NCBI GenBank assembly: GCA_037447655.1
Contig: JBBHKE010001395.1
Coordinates: 250,001-310,000, forward strand
Length of the DNA: 60,000 bases
Reading direction: 5' to 3'
Origin: Zygnema cylindricum
Taxonomy: Eukaryota > Streptophyta > Zygnematophyceae > Zygnematales > Zygnemataceae
Shown: positions 51,501-60,000 of the stretch, piece by piece
How positions within the stretch are numbered: the first letter of the stretch is position 1
Layout: every line of letters starts with the position of its first letter
Notes under the pieces: generated by a model
Databases searched by the model: none
What the model saw: only the letters and a program-made list of their open reading frames with translations
Told to the model about the DNA's origin: nothing
Translations under genes and position numbers: made by a program

Positions 51501-54500
51501 TCTTCTGGATTGTCACAAGTGGTCGTTGGGCCTTGTTTTACAGATGGTGGAAGTATACACTATACTAGGTGAGGTGGCGGAGGAGCTGAAACGAGCAAAT
51601 CTTGTAATTCATTCACTTCTGGATGTGGGTTTGGCTTTGACGAAACTTCGGGAGTTTGGAAAAGCACGGCAAACCTATCAAAATGCTCTTGAAATTTGTG
51701 AAACCCAGTCCGATTTGGAGGTAAGTGGACGTTTTTTGTCGTCTTGGGAAGGATTTTTTACAGGTAATTTTGTATGCAATGCAGGAAGTCTCTGCAAATT
51801 TTTGTGAACACCAATCGTTTGGGCGACCAAGTCATGACGTTAATGTTTTAACTTTTTTGTGATGGTTTTCCAGGGACAATGTGTCGCACACATTGGTTTA
51901 GGAAGTATAGATGATCATGAAGGGAAATTTGTGGAATCTTTACAGCACTACTGGCGTGCCTGCGAGTAAGTTCCTTTCCTGCATTACTCGGTTCCTTCAT
52001 CAGCCAATTAGTGGAGTGGAAGGCTCAATACAATTTTTACGCCATCAAAACCCCCATTTAGCCTTTGAGAAAAAGCCAAGTACGCGAGTGGGCATGCAGT
52101 GGAAACTCATAATATATTGTGATGCTTTTTGTATATTTTGTAAATTTTGGAATCGATAGAACATGGCAGTGTTGCCAGTGTCTTTAGAATCATTTATCTA
52201 GATTTCACTTATTTACGGAATTTACTTGTTAGAACAGATAATTTGCTTTGTACTATACAAAGCATCCTTGCATCATCCTGTGACTCAACTCTTCATTTTT
52301 TATGTCTGTGATTAAAAAAAACAGTTTGGCCAAGAAGAAAAGAACAAAAAAATTGTTGCAACTTCAACTGGAGGCTGCTGAGAACACCCATTATGTCTAT
52401 CTTGTGAGACTCGCAGACGAGGAAAGAGTAAGGTATTGTGTAATCTTACGCTGTGTTATATTTGGTGTTGTATAGATACAAGAAGGGATCTGCAATATGT
52501 AGAGAATCAGCACCATGACAACTGCCTTAACTTAGGTCGTTCTGTGAATGTATACTTTTGTCACATAGCTGTTTAATAGGAATTGTTTGTTCGAACGTTT
52601 GCTGTTGAAAGGTCAAGTCCGCGTTTTAAAAGGTGTCGGATATTTGGACACTGTATGAAGTGTTTCTTTTCAAAGCCCATTCATACGTCCTGTTACCAAT
52701 GGGAAGTGATTTGCTTGTGAACAGGGAGGCACAAAACGAAACTGAAGAGCTGAGGGCCCAATTGGCACAAGAAATAGATAATAGTGAAACTCCAGAGGAG
52801 GATGTCGGTGGTTTAGGTGGTGGTGATGTGAGACCCAACTCTGGTTTTAACTCACACAGTACTTATCCATCTATTGGAAAAGAAGGCGAGGATAGGATTA
52901 TGGAGTGTGACGCTTTGGAAGAAATGATTAGCAGGAGAGAAGCTCAGCGTAGGATATATAGAGCTGAAACTGTTGGCATTGGAAAAGTGAGAAATTTTCT
53001 TCAAAAAGGGGTTCAAGGGAGACCTGGGGAAACGGGTACAGCACAGGGAAGCAATCTAGAGGAACCTTGTATTTTGGAAGAAAGTTCAGAGAGTGAAGAT
53101 GAGCAAACTGGTGATGGGGAGACCACGATGAATACTGTAAACCCTGTAGAAAGGGCGGGTTATTTTCCCCCTTCAACTGGAAATGAATCCTCGGAAAACG
53201 AAGATAATACAACAGAAAACCAAATGAAAGAAGGAGAGGGACAAGAAGAAGGGCCTTGCACAAGTTCCAAGGAACTCTTTGATGAATCAGAGTCCCCAAA
53301 ACCAACTCCAAGGAGACAATCAAGGTATATGGCGAGTAGAAAACGAAAAGTTGTGCCCGAAAGTGATGAAGAAGAATGTGAGTTATATGAGGAAGCTGAG
53401 AAGTTTAAAACGGAAGTACAAAGAGCGAGGGTTGCTACTGCCAGAAAAGCCGTGGATGTTAGGAGTCGATCCCCGACAATTTCTCCAGAGGAACAGGCGA
53501 TGGATTCTGAGGAAAATGTTCAACCATTTGGGACGACAGTTCCTGGTTCCACTCTTCTTGGCGATGTTCAAGCACCTCAGGTAGGGAGAAATATGCGAAA
53601 GCCTGAAACAGAAGTAGAAACACAAGTTTTTCTGGGAGATTATGGAGTTGAGACATCTCCCACGAGCCACGATGGCCAACCCAGTTGTTCTGCAGCACCT
53701 CCAAGTAAAAGTACAGGTGTTGATTTCGGTCTAGAAAAATTAGAAAGCGTTTTATTTAAAATCGAGGAACAAACTTTTACAGTTCGATTTAAGAGGAACA
53801 ACACTACAGGTCTCACAGTTGGATGGCTTGCAGATCAATGTGCACGAGTTTACTTTGAACATGTCTCAAAGGGTATGCCATCTTCCCATTGGATTTTTTT
53901 TATTCTTTACTTATGTGGATGCCATTATCTGTTCTTTTCTTAAATTGTAGTTTTTCCTATTTGCATCGTCTCAGGAAAGTCCATGGTAATCTTGACCAGT
54001 ATATATTTTTGCATGGAATACTGCGATTGTTTGTAAACTCTCTCTCCAACAGTTGTGAAAAACTATGATTGCTTGAAGCCGCAGATATTATTTTTGTGAT
54101 CAATTCAATCGTATTTTTTTTTACATACAGGTGGAAGATGGCCTTTCTTGAAGCTTTCCTTCCGAGGTATTAACCTGGATTCTGAGCAATGTCTTGAAGA
54201 TCTTTTTGCTTCAATACGACGAGATGATGTTCTTCAAGCAAAAGTCACAAGTAAGTACCAGTAAATTGCTGCATTTTTCTTCACGGGGTATTCTGGGTTT
54301 GTATTTCAGTCATCCACAGGGGCCTAGAAGAGCCAAACGATTCACAGTTAGCAACCTATCAATTAACAACATTGATGGTTAAAGATCATGGATTCTTGAC
54401 TCTGCCTTTGTTTTGCTCACTAATTTGCGCGATTTAACACTGCGTTTTGTGGTTTGTCCATTTTTTTTGGTTTTGTTTTCACCATACAGAATGGAGCCTG

Positions 54501-57500
54501 GAACATAAGCTTCCTCTTCGGGACCTTTATGTTGTTTCTTGCCATGACATTAACCGGAAAGTTCATGATGGTATACTGAACAGTATCAAGGTAAATCTCT
54601 ACCAGCAACAATCAGTTCTTCCCACTGATATCCTGCATATCCCTCTTGTAACCTTGGGCAACAACTGTCTTTTGACTCTGAGAGTAGATGTTGAATTTGC
54701 GAAGCGGAATAGTGCCTCGAGAGCAGCTTATGAATGGTTACACTCTGTTTTTCCAAACTTTTTAGTAACAACAATATAAAAATGAAAACAAATGTTATTT
54801 TTTTATGAATTATAATCGATTTTTTTTATGTAAAAACATAAAAATAAAATAAAATCCAAAACGTCTTTTAAAATCGCTCTTAATGAAAAACTCAAAATTG
54901 AGTGTTTTCTAATGATATAGCATATGCTATATCATCGAAGGCGTAGTTTGCTACAATTTGTCTGTGGTTTCTCACACTTGGAATAGAGAGTGTCAGTAAA
55001 TGTCTTGATATGCATGCTACTATACCGAACGAATGAAAATGCAATCTCCAATCACCCTTAAGCAGTAAGACTTTTAACTCCATATTGCCGTCGGAATTAG
55101 TTCGGTGAAGAAAAGGTTTAATGTCGATCGGTAGACAAATGGAAGTTGTAGGCTTCAACCGACTTTGATTCAGCCCCTTATCCACAGTGGGTGGGTTATT
55201 CACTTGGTGATTGGTAGCCGTGAGCCTACATAGAACTTCAACTCCTCTTCTGACCGCTGCAATATGCTGTTTGCCATAAATTCCTTCTAATTGGCAGTAC
55301 ACCATGAATCGCTATTAGCGTTCATAACACTATTTCAGTGCCGTTTTTTTGGCCCTTGAACATAAAATAGTGTTAATAGTATTAATTGTTTCTTTCTGAA
55401 TGCTAATCTGTTACGCGGTTGGGTGTAATTGTTACTTTTTTGATGCTAATTTTTTTTTTTTTTTTTTTGGTTGATATAATCCACGTTGTTCTGACCTAAT
55501 TAGAATTAATAACACTAAACCCCACACTATATATTCCTGAACTATAATAAGAAATCACGGTCTACTGTGCTACATATGAAAGCGAGATGGATTGATGTCT
55601 GAGCCTGAAACCTGTGTTTCTAGTCATTGCATGTATCTGCCCTTGTTTCTGAACGATGAAGTCTGACCGTCTTTGTTTTTGTCGGAATGCCCGAGATTTG
55701 AAGACTGCAGGAGAAGTATCAGTTGTTGATCAGGCACTTGATGAACAGGAAGTTGAGCCACTGTTGAGAGCCATAAAGAGAAGCTGTATAGCTCCAACGG
55801 TGTTAAATCTATCACACAATTCTCTTGGTAAGTGCGTTGCTGCCATTCTCTTAATTACAGTACATGGCCATCAAGTTCTTGTAACTTGTGTTAATAATAA
55901 TCTGAGATTGGAGGGGGCATAGTTTTGAATTGAATAAACGACTTTGTGGGAAGTGAATAGCGTAAGCTGTGTATTTACCACTGGCTCAATTAATTGTGGA
56001 GTTTAGCAATGAATGCGACAAACACATATGTCAGCAACATGCTTGTCTTGAGATGCAATTCAAAAAACAAACTCACGTCAAATGGTCAATCTTTCATCGA
56101 CAAAAGCCTGTAAACGAAGAAGCATGGATGTCTGAAGCTGCAAATTTTTGTCTTATGTTGCGGTTAGTTCTATTAAGCGTTAAATTAAGCGTTAAATTAG
56201 TTAGCTAACTTTATTTTCCTGTTTTTGTGACTTGATCATGCAATCTGCAGGGGATCCAGCAATTCTTTGCATTTCTGAAGTGATTGAAGCCTTGAAACAA
56301 GAAACTCTTAGCTTCAACCTCAATTTACACTGCAACAGCCTCAGCCTTAGTGCTTTGGGGCTGGTAAGTTTCAGGTTCCTCTAAAAAATTGTCGATTCTG
56401 CATTTTTTGTGCATCAAATTGTGACTGTTCAAGGGAATGGGCAAAAAAATGCCCTGCCATTTCTTATGCTACGCCATGGTGAGTCAAGATGTTTTTGTTT
56501 AGGAATTTTGGGGAAGGTTTAACCTGGAGTCTAAAGAAAGTTTCTCTCCCTCACAGTTTTTATCATAGGACAGTGATGAAAGTTGCGCAGGTTCCATATC
56601 CCTTAACCTCGCAAATTTGGAAAGCTTAACAAAAGATCGATAGTACATTGTCCAATGATTTGGAATGCAGCGGTCAGCCGTTGACAGAGGTACACCGTCC
56701 ATAGTTATTAGAGTTAGTGAGTGATTAGCATTAACACTTGATTAGAATTAACTACATTAAACTGTGTTTTGCGACGTGGCTCATTATAAGCCACTTGACT
56801 AAGTGGTGTTATTTACAATACTGTATGATTTTGGGTCAAAAAAATACTCACTCGAATGTTGAAGTATCTCTAATAGTTACAGGCAGTGCACTAGATCGTA
56901 AGAAGTTTTGACACAATTTGACAAATCGGAAAAAAATACAAATGGAAACAGCTGGCGGATTCCAATCTTGCCATGATGCGTTTGGAAGTTCTGGACCTTT
57001 CTGGGAACATGCTTGGAGATGGAGGATCGCGGACATTCGCAAATTTGTTCACCAAGGCAACGGGTACAATCTCTATTTCAAGCCACACTGAAGGTTTTGT
57101 TTAAACCAGGGTGGTTGACTATTACAAAATTGGTTTGTTTTGTTGCGGCTGCTTTCCGTTGACCCTTGCATAAGACCCTCTATGTGTAACGAAACAGTTT
57201 CCCGTTTTCTAAATTGAAAGAATGGTTACCCCGTACATTTACATATTAAATTTGAATTGTGGCAATATTTGTTGAAATGGTCCCCTTTTAGTTTGTTTCT
57301 TATAAAGTCCTATGCCGTTTTGGAAATGGGAAAAAAAATATTAATAGGTTTATGCTATAGGCAAATGCTTGATCTGCTTATGTTGGTTTGACTTTTTTGT
57401 ATCAAAAATTGGCTCCAAACCCCGATAAATAGATTCCTCTATTCGAGCTGTTGACATCAAAACCTAAAAAAAAGAGAAAACAACCCTTCAAAAATAACAA

Positions 57501-59374
57501 GCGCATCTTTGTGCAAATCGGCTCACAAAATTGATAACGGATATGCTGGTTTGCTCCAAAATAATTTACTTGTTTCTTGAGATAATGAGGAGATGCTGAC
57601 GTTTCAAGTATTGCGCATCATATGAGGTGATTATCTGAAGCATTTTGGTTAAATGTGTATTTACAGAGTTGCGGATACTGGCATTGGAGAGTTGTGGGAT
57701 TGGAGAACGCACAATTTCGGAAATTTCGCGAGTTTTATTACCAACCTCTCCTTTAATGAAGTTTAAGCTAGGTACATATTGGTAGCTCAGAACCAATTCG
57801 TGCAAACCTTTAGAGCAGGAAATGTGGTCTGTAAATGCAAGTGGGGTTTTCTAGGCATAGTCAACATCAGCAATGCGAAGTACCCTTCAACCATGGACTT
57901 CATTGTTTACTTCATGTTCCAGATGGACACTTTAACACTTTTTCACAATAACTAATGAAATGAAATTCTGCAAGGACAGGCAAAAAACTGGTCCCTTCCT
58001 CTCCCTCTCCCTTTCCCTCTTTCCCCTCGTCGGTTAACCAATTTTGGTAGCTGAGCCTCTTACTGTGTTACAGATATGGTTTTTTCAGTTCTTTTTACAT
58101 CAGTATTTCAGTTAAATGCCAAGAATCCAATTTATAATGGTTGCGCCACAACTTTGAGGTGGCAAAATGGCGCTGTTTGTTGTTTTTACAGCTAATAATT
58201 CTACCTTCTCAGAAGTCCTTAATTTTTATCTGTTGGATTGGCAGTGATGGAAACATCCACCTTTATTGTTGTCATACAACTCTATCGATTCCTATGAATG
58301 TTAGTGCAAAAAACCGTTTCCACAGTTGGCTCGCGTCTTGCATATGTATCAGGTTTTTATCATACTATCAAACAAGCGCCTCTAACAACATTTGGTTGGT
58401 ATCTTCTAAAAGAAGATCGTAAAAATTATGCAAGAATCTAGTTCTGTTAACAACCTGGCAACGGTACGCTTTCTTGGTTCAAAAATTTATATCAAACATT
58501 TATGATGATTTGCTAGGATTCTGGCTGTATGCAGGCTGGAACATGGCTGTTCCAGATAAAATATGGGAAATTCTGATGGACAAACTCCTCCAATTGCACA
58601 GGTGTGTCTCTCTTCAGTAAAAGAAAATCAAGAAAGAAGACCTTACAATCACCTTGTATCATACAACGGAATCTATTTTTTAGGCTCCTCTCTCACATAC
58701 GTTTTGATGTAATTATATATCCTTTTGATGCCTTGTCTTGACAATGAGTGTGGCACAATGAATCTTTTTTGTGCATGTTTTTAGTTTCAAGGAGCTGGAT
58801 ACTTCGGGTATGAAAATTGGGAAGATTGGGTTGAAAGCAGTCGGCAAGCTGCTGCAAAGTTCTCAAAGCTTTTGCGCTCTGCACATTGGTTGGAATAGCC
58901 TGATGAAGGTAAGAGCATCTCTCTTTTACGCCCATTTTTTGGATTCATGAAATATTACACTCTAGAGGTGTATGTGATTGAGAGGGATGCACTGGCAGAA
59001 GGGTGTAAAGGAGGTCTAGAATGCCCATGAAATTGAATGTTGCTGGAATTCCGACGCATATCCCAGCAGTACAATGCTTAGGTTGTGTGACTATCGGGGT
59101 ATAGATAGTCAATGTTTTGCAGGGAAACAAAGGTTGTGGTTGTAAGTTCGACAAGAGAAAAGCAAAACATTACTGATTTTTTTTGCTAGAACATGGAAAT
59201 TGATTGCAGGGTTGTACAACAACAGTCGTGGAGATGTTATCTTTACCAACAAATAACCTATTGTCGGTTGATTTTTCCTCTTGCAACATCGGCAATGACA
59301 GCATTCTTAGTAGACTGCTCCACTTAGACAGCCTAACCACTCTCAAATTGAGTGGAAATTCATTGGGACCAAAG
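48540..59374 (+). CDS. TSK: TONSOKU (TSK/BRU1/MGO3) homologue, 3' end outside window
   Basis: A replication-coupled chromatin and DNA-repair scaffold; plant TSK reads new histone H3.1 through its TPR domain. Inferred exons: 48540-48818, 49292-49582, 50196-50438, 50662-~50875, ~51031-51114, 51544-51720, 51874-51965, 52325-52432, 52725-53872, 54131-54250, 54490-54590, ~55660-55827, 56251-56363, 56952-57063, 57667-57771, 58535-58601, 58785-58908, 59210-59374. Most joins have GT/AG borders and matching phase; the exon 4/5 join and the start of the 55.7-kb exon are uncertain. The N-terminus has TPR units (GDMYLLQKKYEKAKKW, LEEQRASTQLGRLY). The large ninth exon is acidic with no ankyrin repeats, unlike animal TONSL. 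The C-terminus is leucine-rich (LNLSHNSLG, LDLSGNMLGDGG, LKLSGNSLG). About 1230 residues are visible, so roughly the last 5-10% should lie beyond 60000. Confidence 0.93.
48802..48985 (+). repeat. tandem triplication across the TSK exon 1 splice donor
   Basis: Three degenerate copies begin AAGCTAAAAAGTGGATGG (48802), AAGCTAAAAAGTGGAATGG (48856) and AAGCTAAAGAGTGGATAG (48921), each followed by a CT-rich stretch. Copy 1 contains the last codons of exon 1 and the donor GTGAGT. Copy 2 has GGTCAGC in its place, and copy 3 has a weak GTAAAC. Confidence 0.85.
51151..51243 (+). repeat. intronic repeat in TSK, partner at 51986-52082
   Basis: GGTTCCTTGGTCAACCGATT, GAGTGGAAGGCTCA and AAAAGTCAAGT blocks recur in order at 51986-52082, in a later intron of the same gene, at roughly 75% identity by eye. 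No terminal structures are seen. It may be a duplicated intron piece or a short interspersed repeat. Confidence 0.55.
55295..55567. mobile_element. MITE-like insertion in a TSK intron
   Basis: 273 bp with imperfect ends: CAGTACACCATGAATCGCTATTAG on the left and ATAATAAGAAATCACGGTCTACTG on the right. The ends belong to the same family as copies A and B upstream of the gene. It lies in the 1.1-kb intron, the longest clear intron of TSK, and includes a T-run at about 55449. A further left-end fragment (GTACACCGTCCATAGTTATTAG) is at about 56690. Confidence 0.65.
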
Positions 59375-60000
59375 GTAACTGCTTTTTTGAGGACAGGCAA
59401 AAGCATCTAGATCATATTATGTGCTTTCAGAGAAAAGCTTGTTTCAGCACCTGGCTCACTGACTCCTTTGTACAATTTAAGGTTCTTTTCCATCAAGATG
59501 TATGGAGGTTTGATGAAGGATTTATTACGCTATAATAAATTGCAGATACAGCATCATGTTATAACTCTTTCCTTTGCTTTTCAGTTTTGTTTACCAACTG
59601 TTGTGAGAGCTGAGGTGTGTGTCTGTGGCTTTGTTTGTGATAGTGTCTCTCGCACTCGGTGTTTCCTTTAATTTTAACTTTAGTTGAAATGTGGTATCTG
59701 TTAGAAAAGTAGTCTTTGATAGAAGCTAAATTTCTGACAATGTTTTTAATATCGAAATTCTGAATTCTATTATCTAGGATTTCAATATTTAGATTTCTGC
59801 AGTATGCTATAGAATCTAGGATTGCAGTATTTCAGTCTTTGTGTGTTCAAACAGTCAATGCCTTTTTACGTGATAAGGATCTGGTCAAGATCTGTTTATA
59901 AATCTTGACCGTGGCTCCTGACCGAAAGGTCAAGTGCCCCTTCAGATTAGGAAAGTACGTATAGTTCTCGAGAGGTCACTCTCGAGATGTTTTCCATCTA
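59375..60000 (+). other. TSK intron or 3' region, no exon assigned
   Basis: After the donor GTAACT at 59375 I find no further segment that continues the leucine-rich pattern in phase 0. The remaining exon(s) and the 3' untranslated region probably lie beyond the window. Confidence 0.5.

Noticed and set aside
52633-52724. Upstream part of the 52.6-53.9 kb open frame as coding
   Set aside because: A good AG acceptor at 52721-52724 joins in phase with the exon ending at 52432. The earlier in-frame Met segment resembles intron read-through.

Overview
This is a nuclear window from a green-lineage (streptophyte) eukaryote: about 47 kb of nested, mostly dead LTR retrotransposons followed by one intron-rich host gene. 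Three observations point to a plant-type genome. The host gene is a TONSOKU/TSK homologue with acidic sequence where animal TONSL has ankyrin repeats. The Ty1/copia primer sites match the anticodon arm of plant initiator tRNA-Met. A Ty3/gypsy element carries a DNMT3/DRM-like cytosine methyltransferase, an arrangement I recall being reported in a charophyte alga and in dinoflagellates. The species cannot be named; a charophyte alga or early-diverging land plant fits best.

Layout. 1-1546: gypsy remnant (G1). 1547-2092: copia LTR piece (C0). 2093-4880: second gypsy family, LTR repeats and integrase (G2). 4881-6617: non-coding, with a 21-bp repeat carrying TGACGTCA palindromes. 6618-7611: gag-like retroelement hit by copia C1 (7612-13969, minus, two LTRs, 5-bp target duplication). 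13975-15895: flank and a non-LTR retrotransposon 3' end. 15891-18499: copia C2 (minus). 18500-21253: C3 (plus). 21254-23533: C4 (minus). 23534-29967: C5 (plus, two LTRs). 29968-30211: gag scrap C6. 30212-32108: LTR/leader remnant of gypsy M2. 32109-43970: M1, a nearly complete gypsy element on the minus strand. 43971-48539: non-coding, with a pair of inverted MITE-like elements and another inverted-repeat element. 48540-60000: TSK, running off the right edge.

The most unusual system is M1. Its order is Gag, aspartic protease, an uninterrupted C5 cytosine-DNA methyltransferase with its catalytic motifs, RT, RNase H, integrase and a PHD-type zinc finger. Protease and methyltransferase share a frame separated by one UAG. 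The methyltransferase overlaps the RT frame by at least 163 nt in the -1 direction, and a canonical slippery heptamer (T TTA AAT) sits in phase in the overlap. An element that carries its own DNA methyltransferase plus a chromatin-reader-like finger could influence its own chromatin state; that is inference.

The copia family has its own oddities. The PBS is complementary to the anticodon arm, not the 3' end, of initiator tRNA-Met. The gag AUG lies inside this PBS, so there is no 5' leader. The U3 of every preserved LTR carries an antisense tRNA-like module. Many stop codons in these elements are explained by C-to-T change, consistent with long-term cytosine methylation.
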